Below are positions 1-7,938 of a stretch of 35,908 nt of DNA, piece after piece (within the stretch, counting starts at the first letter, position 1; the number at the start of each line of letters is the position of its first letter). The translations under genes were made by a program, and so were the position numbers. Source of the DNA: Deltaproteobacteria bacterium (lineage in GTDB: Bacteria; Desulfobacterota; Desulfobacteria; Desulfobacterales; G020354645). The notes under the pieces are model-generated. The model searched no databases and had not been told where the DNA came from. It saw nothing but the letters and a program-made list of their open reading frames with translations. The stretch lies in the NCBI GenBank assembly GCA_020354645.1, contig CP070652.1:1228663-1264570 (forward strand), in the 5' to 3' direction.

Positions 1-405
1 GTTGCTGGCCATGAACCAGAACTTGTGCCGCTTCGAGGCTTCGTTTATGGCCACTGAGACATGCGAGAAGGTGCCGCCAATGATGACCTTGACACCGTGG
101 TCCATGACCATCTCGTTGACGCGGCGGATGGCCACATCCGGCTTGGTCTCATCATCGCGGTGAATCACCTCAATCTTGTACCTCTTATCACCAAGTTTGA
201 CGCCCCCAGCCTTATTGATCTCATCGATTGCCAGCATGGTTGATGGTTTCTGCATGGCCCCCATAACGGAGCCCGCACCGGTCATGGAGTAGATCATGCC
301 GATCTTAATTGTATCAGCAGCAGAGACGGGTGTGCTGGTTAATAAGATAAAACCTATAATGAAAACAAGCCCCCACAAACCAATTGTTTTAGGAAATCTC
401 TTCAT
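1..405 (-). CDS. Branched-chain amino-acid-type ABC transporter substrate-binding protein, 5' part only
   Basis: The reading frame starts at ATG 405 behind a clear AAGGAGG site and runs off the window after 135 codons, so the C-terminal two thirds or so are missing. The first 30 residues form a signal peptide: basic MKR, a hydrophobic stretch, then a likely cleavage near SAA. The mature start DTIKIGMIYSMTG, followed by AIDEINKAGGV and VIIGGTFSH, is typical of periplasmic-binding-protein type I domains of the LivK / HAAT family. Such proteins capture amino acids, amides or small organic acids in the periplasm for a LivHMGF-type importer. The ligand cannot be told from this piece. It lies downstream of the FCD-type GntR regulator on the same strand, which may control it. 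Function class is confident, ligand unknown. Confidence 0.88.
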   Translation of the reverse strand, partial: MKRFPKTIGLWGLVFIIGFILLTSTPVSAADTIKIGMIYSMTGAGSVMGAMQKPSTMLAIDEINKAGGVKLGDKRYKIEVIHRDDETKPDVAIRRVNEMVMDHGVKVIIGGTFSHVSVAINEASKRHKFWFMASN

Positions 406-466
406 GACGAATCCTCCTTTTTAGGTTTAAGGTACTCGGCAAAGTACCGGGGAAAAGACCACGGCA

Positions 467-556
467 TATATGATCCTTGCCTGTCTTTTCGACGATAGCC
501 TTGATCACCGGCTCGCCCTTGTTGGCCTCCCGGATGAGGTTGACCGCCTTAATTAA
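467..556 (-). other. Possible gene remnant between the GntR regulator and the binding protein
   Basis: Directly after the stop of the GntR gene, one minus-strand frame reads LIKAVNLIREANKGEPVIKA and then IVEKTGKD before drifting into unstructured sequence. It has no start codon and no ribosome site. The composition looks protein-like, and it could be the tail of a decayed gene, but I do not recognise the family. It may be chance coding sequence. Confidence 0.2.
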
Positions 557-557
557 C

Positions 558-1205
558 TTAGCTCCCCCTTCGAATTACCTTTTGAATCTCAATCTGCATA
601 CCCAAGTTGTGCTGTTGAAGGGCCTTCTCAGCCCTGTCCGTGTCTTTAGATCTCAAAGCCTCTAAAATCATTTTGTGTTCCTCGTAGCCTCGTGTGAGCG
701 AAGGTTTATCCAGGGGAACTAAAGGTCGCATTTTGTTCTTTATGGATTCTAAAATCTCTTGAAGGAAAGGATTGCCGCTCGCACCATAAATCATGGCATG
801 GAAATTAAAATCCAGCCTTGAATACCCTATGGGATCGTCTTCCTCAACAACCTTTCTTAGTTTCTCCAAACACTTCTCCATTTTTTTGAGTATTTTGTCA
901 TCAATGTTGTCGACAGCCAGCTTGCCAGCCAGACCCTCTAGAACCTCTCGAACCTGATAAAGTTGAAGAGCCATGGGCAAGGTCATTTCAACCATAAATA
1001 CACCACGATTAGGGATATTTTTTAGGAGTCCTTCCTGTTCCAATCTTCGAACCGCCTCCCAGATTGGCGTCCGACTCACTCCAAATTCTTTGGCCAACTT
1101 CTCTATATTTAACCTGGAACCCGGACTAAATCGATAATTAGCGATCATATCTTTAAGGACCCGATAAATTTGGCTGCTTAGCATCTCTTTTCTTAGTATA
1201 GCCAT
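558..1205 (-). CDS. GntR-family transcriptional regulator, FCD (FadR-like) subfamily
   Basis: A 215-residue protein. The N-terminal winged helix (about residues 8-75) carries the GntR signature SPGSRLNIEKLAKEFGVSRT and the wing LKNIPNRGVFM. The C-terminal all-helical FCD domain (about 85-210) has the usual metal-site pattern: Asp and His in RLDFNFHAMIY, His in EEHKMIL and a last His in QQHN. FCD regulators bind carboxylic acids or sugar acids and usually repress a nearby catabolic operon. The likely target is the downstream binding-protein gene or the broken uronate isomerase region. ATG 1205 has no good ribosome site. The ATG seven codons later is preceded by AAGAAAAGAG and may be the real start, still leaving the DNA-binding domain complete. 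Confidence 0.88.
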   Translation of the reverse strand: MAILRKEMLSSQIYRVLKDMIANYRFSPGSRLNIEKLAKEFGVSRTPIWEAVRRLEQEGLLKNIPNRGVFMVEMTLPMALQLYQVREVLEGLAGKLAVDNIDDKILKKMEKCLEKLRKVVEEDDPIGYSRLDFNFHAMIYGASGNPFLQEILESIKNKMRPLVPLDKPSLTRGYEEHKMILEALRSKDTDRAEKALQQHNLGMQIEIQKVIRRGS

Positions 1206-1330
1206 AGTTCAAATCACGGTATTTTGAGGATTAATTTACGGGACAATAACCCAAAAAAAGCTATGATGTGACCGGATCTGTCAAAGTGATGAGGCAAAAT
1301 CCTTCGCAAAGCCAAAGAAAGGAGGATACC
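1206..1330. other. Short intergenic region upstream of the GntR gene and the IS remnant
   Basis: This 125-nt gap lies between the divergently oriented GntR gene and the transposase remnant. It ends in AAAGGAGG just before the remnant's ATG at 1331, which is the transposase's original ribosome site. No convincing promoter or terminal inverted repeat of the IS was recognised by eye. Confidence 0.4.
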
Positions 1331-1991
1331 ATGCATATTGATAAACTTAGAGACAGTTTCCCGGACGATAACGTTTGTCGACAGTTCTTAGAGAGCGTAA
1401 TATGGGCCGGTTGCCGGTTGTGCCCTGGATGCCGGTATGACAAATCATATGCGATCAGAGGCAAAACGGCCCGAGCCGGGCTTTATTAATGCGCCCGATG
1501 TAAAAAGTAATTTACGGTTACAACCAACACTCCGTTTCACGGCACCAAATTCTCTTTATGGAAATGGATCAAAGCGATCTATTTCATTGTCAGTTCCAGC
1601 AAAGCCATGTCCTCTGTCATATTAGGGCGGCTGATTGGCGTTTAGCAAAAAACAGCTTGGAAAATGGGGCATGCCGTGCGTGAGATGATGGATTGTAAAA
1701 ATGCCGATATTCCTTTGCTTAATGGCATTGTTGAAATTGATGAAAAGTTCATCGGCGGTAAACCACAGTGCGAAAGCATATGCCGATAATGATGTTCACA
1801 GCAACACGGCCGAATCATATTTATCCATACTTGAACGGGCCCGAATTGGTGTTTTCCATTACATGAGCCACACGCATCTGCCCAGATATTTAGATGAGGC
1901 GTCTTTTCGCTGGAGCAATCGAACCCCCAAAAAGCTACTACGAAAAAGAGCAAACGTAAGACACTGTGGGCGCCGTTTCCATTTATGTTGA
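1331..1991 (+). mobile_element. Decayed IS1595/ISXO2-family transposase
   Basis: The frame begins MHIDKLRDSFPDD and carries a zinc-ribbon half CRLCPGCRYDKSYAIRGKT paired with CARCKK. It then shows FTVTTNTPFHGTKFSLWKW, TAWKMGHAVREMM and the catalytic block GIVEIDEKFIGGK, the hallmark of ISXO2-like DDE transposases. Reading one frame straight through from 1331, three stops interrupt it: TAA at 1487, TAA at 1508 and TAG at 1643. All three sit where the family has Gln-like or polar residues, so each fits a single C-to-T change. After about 1770 the middle of the DDE domain is deleted and the frame shifts. The C-terminal part then resumes as VHSNTAESYLSILERA and HLPRYLDEASFRWSNR. The element is dead. 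Terminal repeats were not found. Confidence 0.85.
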
Positions 1992-2697
1992 CAATTACAG
2001 GAATGATTGTCAGAGCGTTTGGCCGTTAGCTGCGCAGATCCAGAAGTGGTGGCTTGATGTGTCCCGATAGCTCTGCCGGCTTTACTAACGCCCTGTGTCA
2101 GGCATAAGAAATGTGCTTTTTCTTTAGGTTATAAAAACGTCCATCTATTTCAAATCTACAGGGTTGTCAAGAAAAATATTTCATTTTTCATGAAATTTTT
2201 CCCGACAACAAGTTACAGGAAATTGCTTTTGCCGGTCTGGGTTTTACGGGTTTTACGGTGACCCAGTTAACATTTCGCATTGTTCGTTTAGATTTGAATT
2301 TTAGTGATACAGAAATTAAGCCTGAAGTGCATTTGAAGTGAAGAAGTGCGTATGCTATGTTTAAATATTGCGGGTCCGTGTTCTTTGAAAATCATGGTGC
2401 ACTTTGCAAACCTTCCTGAAATTGAAAAATATCATCATTATGGTTGAAAATGTTGCTTTCAAGTATCAAGAATTGTGAATGGACTTTGGCCGGGTCTATA
2501 TAGTCTGTATAATCGATGTTAGAGATTTGACTATGGATAAAAAAAGAGTTGCGAAGGCATGGGCATGGATCCTGCGCTCCAAGATATCGCTACGCTTTGA
2601 GTTTAGGTTGCCTATGGCAACGCAAACTGGATTCCTCGCAGTCGTCACCTTTGCGTGGGGAAGGGGGGCGGCGGCAGGTGCACATAAGGAAATAAAA
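1992..2697. other. Long non-coding or degraded stretch
   Basis: About 700 nt separate the IS remnant from the uronate isomerase start. Short open pieces exist on the plus strand, including a frame open from 2479 that joins the uronate isomerase frame, but none shows a recognisable domain. The part around 2100-2480 is AT-rich with no clear hairpin. The sequence TAAGGAAATAAAA directly before 2698 gives a ribosome site for the broken uxaC. Nothing else could be supported. Confidence 0.4.
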
Positions 2698-4115
2698 ATG
2701 AAGCCATTTCTAAACGAAGATTTTTTGCTGCAAACGGAAGCGGCCCGAAGGCTCTACCTCGAATATGCCGCAGCTATGCCGATTTTTGACTACTACTGTC
2801 ACCTGCCCGTTCGGGAAATTGCCGAAAACAAAAAATTTGAAAACCTGACCCAAATCTGGCTCAATGGGGATCATTACAAATGGCGGGCCATGCGGGGGCC
2901 AACGGTGTGCATGAAAAATTTATTACCGGCGAGGCGTCTGACTTTGAAAAATTTGAGGCCTGGGTGGCAACGGTTCCGAAAACCCTTTGCAACCCTTTGT
3001 ATCATTGGACCCATTTAGAACTCAAACGGTATTTTGAAATTGAAGGCAGACTGCTGGATGCAACTACGGCGAAAGAAATTTACGACCGCTGTACGGCCAT
3101 GCTGAAGACCGATGCGTTCAGGACGCAGCAGCTGTTGCAGAAAATGAACGTGCGGGTTGTTTGCACCACCGATGACCCCACCGACAGCCTCGAATACCAC
3201 TTACAACTCAAAGACGATCAGGATTTTGCGGTTATCGTCCTGCCGGCCTTCCGGCCGGACAAAGTGATGGCCGTTGAATCACCCGAACGGTTCAATGAAT
3301 GGGTCAACCACCTGGAAGTGGCTGCCAATTGGGAAATCAGTAATTACAATTCCTTTATCGAGGCACTTAATAAACGCCACGATTTCTTCCATTAAATAGG
3401 TTGTCGCCTTTCCGACCACGGTATCGAGCAGCCCTATGCCAACGACTATACCGAAGCGCAAATCCGCCGCATATTCGAAAAGCTCCGCAGCGGAAAGGAT
3501 CTGGCGGAATCGGAAATCCGACAATTTAAATCCGCCATGCTGATGCAACTAGCGGTCATGGGTGCCAAAAAAGGCTGGACCCAGCAACTTCATCTGGGGG
3601 CGCTGCGCAATACCAACACGCGTGCCATGCAGCAAGTCGGACCGGATTCCGGCTACGACACCATCGCCGATTTTGAAATTGCACGGCCGCTGGCCCGCTT
3701 CCTGGACCGGCTCGACAATCGGGGCAATCTCACCAAAACCATTCTGTATGTCGTCAATCCCAGGGATAACGAGTTGATCGCCGCCATGATCGGTAATTTT
3801 CAAGACGGTAGCATACCGGGCAAGATCCAGTTCGGGTCCGCCTGGTGGTTTAACGACCAGAAGGACGGAATGGAACGGCAGATCACGGCACTTGCCAACC
3901 TGGGCCTGCTCAGCCGGTTTGTTGGCATGCTGACCGATTCCAGAAGTTTTCTTTCCTACCCGCGTCACGAATATTTCCGCCGGGTGCTGTGCAACCTGTT
4001 GGGAAATGACATGGAAAAGGAGGCGCTACCTGACGACCCTGAGATGATCGGCAGCATGGTCCAGCATATATGTTACAACAATGCAGTCGACTACTTTGGT
4101 ATTGATGTTCCATGA
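2698..4115 (+). pseudogene. uxaC: Glucuronate/galacturonate isomerase (uronate isomerase), disrupted
   Basis: The total length, about 472 codons, equals a normal UxaC (amidohydrolase fold; D-glucuronate to D-fructuronate, D-galacturonate to D-tagaturonate). The start [14 protein letters not shown] and the zinc-site motif FDYYCHLP are intact. The frame breaks in a G-run at 2894-2898, right after [11 protein letters not shown], and continues one frame over as [12 protein letters not shown] second lesion is an in-frame TAA at 3396-3398, within HDFFH-stop-IGCRLSDHG, where the family usually has an acidic or small residue. The rest (GWTQQLHLGALRN, GSAWWFNDQ, GMLTDSRSFLSYPRHEYFRR) is well preserved to the normal C-terminus. 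The two lesions in otherwise well-kept sequence suggest recent inactivation. A sequencing error could explain the G-run but hardly both. Confidence 0.92.
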
Positions 4116-4222
4116 TATAGGGCAAACCGTGTCTGTGGGCCTTCCTGTCTTATCGCTGCTGACTAGAGGGGCCAACAAAGAAAGCATTGCGAAAGCCATA
4201 GTTTGATCTGAACCATTCGAAA

Positions 4223-5326
4223 CTATCTTTCAAGCAAATGGGGTCTGATGAATTCGACACCATCGATCTCGATCTTCAGAGTTGGAAATTTTACCGGTTT
4301 GGTAATTAATTCAAAACCAACTTCCTTGGCGATAAATGCGTCTTCAGATTTCGTCCCACTAATCGAAGGGTTCCAGCAAAACGCTTGATTTTTCTGGACA
4401 ATGTCTTTGCTTTCGCCTGTGCAGATGAAATTACGAATGTCATAGTCGATCCCGCCCCCCTGGTGGTGTAATTTCCATTCGTCCTTATATCCAAGCTCTT
4501 CATAGAGACCACACGTTTTCTCGAAAATCTCACGGGTTGCGACCCCCGGGCGGGTCGCAGCGATCATATAACACTCGATATACACGTTGTCTTTGTACTG
4601 CTTCATCAATTTTTCCGGCGGCTTGCCAAAGTGTATAATTCTTGTAATCGTATTAATGAGTCCCCATTTACGGGACATCACACAGAGCATCAAATACTTG
4701 TCTATCTTTTTTTCAGTGGGGATTGGATGCCTGTATTTGTATGCTCTTTCATCAGACGCCGCCTGAAATCCAATTTGATCAATTCTGTGTTGCCAGAGAC
4801 GTCTGGTCAATTCACCGGTGACTTCGGCTTCCGTATCTCCGGGTTTTACCTCCATCAGCACGGATTCGATTGCCTCAGAGGTTTTCTCTCCTAACCAGAG
4901 GTATCTTTCTATTTCCGGAGGGATCAGAGAATATCGTGTATGCTTCATGTCCTCGCTGATATCCTTCAATCCATAGATCGGGAGATCACAGCCCACCTCG
5001 AGTGTCGGCACGATTTTTTTCACCAACTCCAATTCTTTATTTTCAAACCACTCATACTCGAGCAAAGTAAATCCAAAATTTGCGAGGTTTTCCTCTTCCA
5101 TATTTCGCGCGGATTCAATCCGGGTGGTGATACAAAATCTTTCGGTCTCCGTGATGAGCAAAGATGAAAATCCAACCTCCGTGGAAATGGGGACCATATT
5201 GATGCCGCCTGCAGTGAACCAACTAAAGCTGGATTGTCTTTTCAGGAGTATTGCTTTCAACCCCATGGACTTCATCAAAGACCGGGTTCTTTCTTCCTTG
5301 ATTAAAATCTCTTCTTTTCTATCCAT
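4223..5326 (-). CDS. M24-family (creatinase/aminopeptidase P fold) protein with a degraded metal site
   Basis: A 367-residue protein with the two-part M24 layout: an N-terminal creatinase-like domain (about 1-140) and a C-terminal pita-bread domain (about 145-345). GGAGGAC precedes ATG 5326. The C-terminal domain keeps the family pattern (EVKPGDTEAEVT, AATRPGVATREIFEKTCGLYEELG, KLHHQGGGIDYDIRN). Canonical M24 enzymes use Asp, Asp, His, Glu, Glu to hold two metals. Here the two Asp positions read MSRKWG and NTITR (about 217-229), and the first Glu position reads NPSISG (about 319-324). Only the His region near 288 and Glu 328 in KSED remain. It is therefore probably not a standard dinuclear metallopeptidase. 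A subfamily with this signature seems widespread, so this is likely a divergent functional group rather than decay. Confidence 0.75.
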   Translation of the reverse strand: MDRKEEILIKEERTRSLMKSMGLKAILLKRQSSFSWFTAGGINMVPISTEVGFSSLLITETERFCITTRIESARNMEEENLANFGFTLLEYEWFENKELELVKKIVPTLEVGCDLPIYGLKDISEDMKHTRYSLIPPEIERYLWLGEKTSEAIESVLMEVKPGDTEAEVTGELTRRLWQHRIDQIGFQAASDERAYKYRHPIPTEKKIDKYLMLCVMSRKWGLINTITRIIHFGKPPEKLMKQYKDNVYIECYMIAATRPGVATREIFEKTCGLYEELGYKDEWKLHHQGGGIDYDIRNFICTGESKDIVQKNQAFCWNPSISGTKSEDAFIAKEVGFELITKPVKFPTLKIEIDGVEFIRPHLLER

Positions 5327-5350
5327 TCCTAAGTCCTCCTCCCCACAAAT

Positions 5351-5572
5351 TTAAATTCCTAATAATTCTTTCTTTAACTCTTCAATTTTGATTAGCATTA
5401 ATTTGCTGAAGGTATGGTCTAATTCGGTCAGGGTCAGATCACCAACAGGCAGCCGAGCATCAATCGCCGTGGCGTTCGCATCGACAATTGCCAATACTTT
5501 CGGACGCAACTGCCATTCTGTTGAGAAGGATGGTGATAAAACACCGAGGTATCCGCAATGAACAATCAAAAA
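5351..5572 (-). pseudogene. Fragment of a fucose-isomerase-like protein (paralogue of the gene at 20303)
   Basis: About 60 residues starting LIVHCGYLGV and ending FSKLMLI match residues 315-374 of the 438-residue isomerase-like protein at 20303-21619. I count 45 of 60 identical by eye, including RLRPKV/QLRPKV, IVDxNATAIDARLP and GDLTL. Neither the N-terminal three quarters nor the final metal-binding segment is present, and the frame ends in unrelated sequence (KIEELKKELLGI). It abuts, on the opposite strand, the tail of a dihydrolipoyl dehydrogenase at about 5570, so this is a rearrangement junction. It is a broken duplicate and not a working gene. Confidence 0.82.
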
Positions 5573-5667
5573 ATGATGTAATCTGGGTGATTCACCCCCA
5601 TCCGACATTATCTGGAACTCTTAAAGAAGCAGTAATGGCATCACTCGGTGAAGCCATCCGTGTATGA
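5569..5667 (+). pseudogene. C-terminal tail of a dihydrolipoyl dehydrogenase
   Basis: On the plus strand the last ~32 codons read NDVIWVIHPHPTLSGTLKEA and then VMASLGEAIRV-stop. HPHPTLSE followed by xKEAxxAxxGxAIH is the conserved end of class I pyridine nucleotide-disulfide oxidoreductases of the lipoamide dehydrogenase group. It includes the His of the catalytic His-Glu pair; the Glu, normally after TLS, is Gly here. The rest of the enzyme is absent, and upstream sequence belongs to the isomerase fragment on the other strand. It is a relic. Confidence 0.7.
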
Positions 5668-5711
5668 AGGAAAAAATCAATAGGCTTACAACAGACAGCT
5701 ATGTGCCGATA

Positions 5712-6542
5712 TCACAAAAATTTCCTTAAAAAAACGATTGCCTGGTCCGCCACCTCCACAGCATTGTGACTGTGACGACTGAGTTCGACATTAATAAGCC
5801 CTTGATAGCCTATTTCTTTTAAGGCTTTAAAAATGTCCATAAAGTCTATTTCTCCCTGACCAAAGAAGAGGTGTTGATGAATCCTTTTTTGCATATCCTC
5901 AATGTGAATGTTTTTAATATCATGACTGAATTTTCGAATACATTCGCCTACTGTAATTTCTTCAGTCAGGAAGGCATGGCCAACATCAAGTGTTAGGCCA
6001 AATATATCTGAGTTTACCCTCTTCCTTAATTTTTGATATTGTAAAAGGTTTTCCAGAAACATACCCGGTTCCGGCTCAAACGCCAAGGGGATAGAATATT
6101 CTTCAGCAAAATTAGAAAGTTCCTGGCACCCGGAAATCAGCCACTCCCAAGCTCTATTATCATCCTTATCACATTGTTTTTTTCCTGACCAAAATGATAG
6201 TGATTCCGCATCTAGTTTAGCCGCAACATATAGCGCCCTTTTTAAAAATTCCAAACGAGCTTTTCTTGCATCTGCACTTGAGGATATAAGTGTTGGTTCA
6301 TGCTTGTGCCATGGGTTAAGGAGAAAGCGGGCGCCGGTTTCGATAACACATGAAAGCGAATATCTATTTAAAAGCTCTTTTACAGTGACTAGTTTTTTCT
6401 CCAAATCGGGATCCATTGGATTCAATATGTAGTTATCCAATGTTATTGCAACGCCAGCATAACCCAACTTGGAAATTATTTGCAGCGATGATTCCAATGT
6501 ATGGCAAGCAAAGCCATTTGTATTATATCCCAAGCGCAACAT
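5712..6542 (-). CDS. Sugar phosphate isomerase/epimerase-like TIM-barrel protein
   Basis: A 276-residue protein if started at ATG 6542 (MLRLGYNTNGFACHTLE). A TTG 14 codons upstream has no ribosome site and adds residues outside the domain. The xylose-isomerase-like / AP-endonuclease-2 fold is supported by evenly spaced metal ligands: Glu in LAFEPEPGMF, Asp in GLTLDVGHAF, His in NIHIEDM and Glu in NVELSRHSH. Relatives interconvert or epimerise small sugars and keto-sugars, or dehydrate inositol derivatives; the substrate is unknown. The gene is the only clearly intact one between the M24 gene and the main cluster. It sits in a visibly more AT-rich segment (5.7-7.9 kb) flanked by gene fragments, which hints at separate origin. 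Confidence 0.8.
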   Translation of the reverse strand: MLRLGYNTNGFACHTLESSLQIISKLGYAGVAITLDNYILNPMDPDLEKKLVTVKELLNRYSLSCVIETGARFLLNPWHKHEPTLISSSADARKARLEFLKRALYVAAKLDAESLSFWSGKKQCDKDDNRAWEWLISGCQELSNFAEEYSIPLAFEPEPGMFLENLLQYQKLRKRVNSDIFGLTLDVGHAFLTEEITVGECIRKFSHDIKNIHIEDMQKRIHQHLFFGQGEIDFMDIFKALKEIGYQGLINVELSRHSHNAVEVADQAIVFLRKFL

Positions 6543-6609
6543 CTCTTTATCAATATCACCATTGGACAAAATCGCAAATATCAATATCTAATTGAACAAA
6601 CCTTCAACC

Positions 6610-6801
6610 CTATGCCTCGACCAAGGGGTGGGAGACCATACCAATTGAAGCGAGATGCCAGGTTTTCCCACCATCGTAAGATTCCATGATTTGTTCGTTT
6701 CTTGATGCACCTTCAGCAGATCCCGCGATTATATATTGGTAATCGGTCGGGTTAATCCATATCGCACGATTATAACTGTGGTATATGTTTTTCCAATTTC
6801 G
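6610..6801 (-). pseudogene. Fragment with an Asp-box (BNR-type) repeat
   Basis: Just past the hexokinase stop, a different minus-strand frame reads NRAIWINPTDYQYIIAG and then ESYDGGKTWHLASIG to a stop at 6610. SYDGGKTW fits the Asp-box consensus S-x-D-x-G-x-T-W of BNR/sialidase-type beta-propellers, and the preceding stretch resembles one propeller blade. There is no start codon and only about 60 codons remain. It is a relic of a larger secreted or propeller protein. Confidence 0.6.
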
Positions 6802-6803
6802 GT

Positions 6804-7614
6804 TTATAGAGCAGCAATCGCTGTACCTGTTAAAGTGGCCTTATCGATTTCGGAAATTTTAACTTCTAAACCTGATAACTTTAAGTTTTCAAGAAGCGAT
6901 AAAAGAGTATCTTGGACTAAATAAAAATAATGCTTTTTTCCATTGACTTCTGACCATAATAAACTGCCTTCAGCTACAATTCTTATCTTTTCAATTCTGC
7001 GGTATTCAGATAATAAGGCTATAAGGCCTGCAATTGAAGCTGAAACCAGCTTTGCTGAACGCTCATAAATTTTAAGAGCAGCGAAAATATAATTAGATTC
7101 CATCTGCTCAGCCTTATTAATTATTTCCACTATTCCCCTAGCTCCCGAGTCTGGGTCAAATTCGCTATCTGGAAAAATCGTTTTAAAAATTCTACCCAAA
7201 TACAACCCAGAGATCACTTTTTCAAAACGATGGACACCCGGATTCTCAGAATGAATATCGAGCTCTTTATCAAATTCGGTCAAATGTGGTGGATTAAAAT
7301 TGCCCGACTCCAAGTTCACTGGGATTGAACCTTCCCAATTTGAAATCTTGGCAATTTTAGGTATATTTTTTGAATCAAAAAAAGTTGCCATGTTAGTGCC
7401 GGTGCTTACAATGAGGCCAATATAGCCATCAACTTTAGATTTGCTTAATCCAGAAAATAAAGTGGCAATCGTGTCATTTATTACGATTATCCTTTCGAAC
7501 ATTCGAAAACCTTGCTTTCTTAGATAAGAAAGCAGCAGTTTGCCAACTTCTCTGCTTTAGATCAATGGCAATATCTCTTAATTCATCTAATGAAAGATCA
7601 AATGTACTATTCAT
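6804..7614 (-). pseudogene. Hexokinase (eukaryotic-type fold) with most of the N-terminal half deleted
   Basis: The C-terminal part is well preserved: IIVINDTIATLFSG with the catalytic Asp, GLIVSTGTNMA, NLESGNF, EKVISGLYLGRI and AEGSLLW. This is the Hexokinase_2 fold, unusual among bacterial sugar kinases. A normal enzyme has about 420-460 residues; only about 230 lie in the main frame. Upstream, ATG 7614 (after AGGATAA) starts MNSTFDLSLDELRDIAIDL, a plausible hexokinase N-terminal helix. The main frame reopens in a different phase at REVGKLLLSYLRKQGFRMFE. The two pieces meet within a few bases near 7555, so roughly 180-200 codons have been lost with a frameshift. The phosphate-binding N-terminal segment is missing, so the product could not be active. 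Confidence 0.78.
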
Positions 7615-7938
7615 TTATCCTGACAATTTATTAAATGTTTATAAGATAATATTTGCAATACTCAGATTGAGTCGATCATTAGTGCTTGAGGCCTCCGGTT
7701 ACATTATGCATAAGCAAATCTTCACTATTTTGCAAGGACCGGAATAGTATACGTCCTTAAAGTGAAATTGGGTGGATGTAGATTTCTACTGGATATCAAG
7801 ATGTAACATGCAATTTGGGGAAATTGTAGAAATGTGGCTGAACGGTGATCAAATTTAAGCTTTTAAAAACTGTGATTTCTTGCCAACACCCCAAAACGGA
7901 GTCAGCATGTGAATTGAAAAGGATACTTGATCGAATCG
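7615..7938. other. Intergenic stretch between hexokinase remnant and GntR gene
   Basis: This 324-nt AT-rich stretch separates the decayed left flank from the intact minus-strand operon. No coding pattern, tRNA or strong hairpin was seen. The operon's transcript must end here, but no stem followed by a T-run could be identified. Confidence 0.4.

Noticed and set aside
2479..2697. Open frame extending the uronate isomerase 73 codons upstream
   Set aside because: The extra residues show no family match, while ATG 2698 has a ribosome site and the exact UxaC N-terminus.
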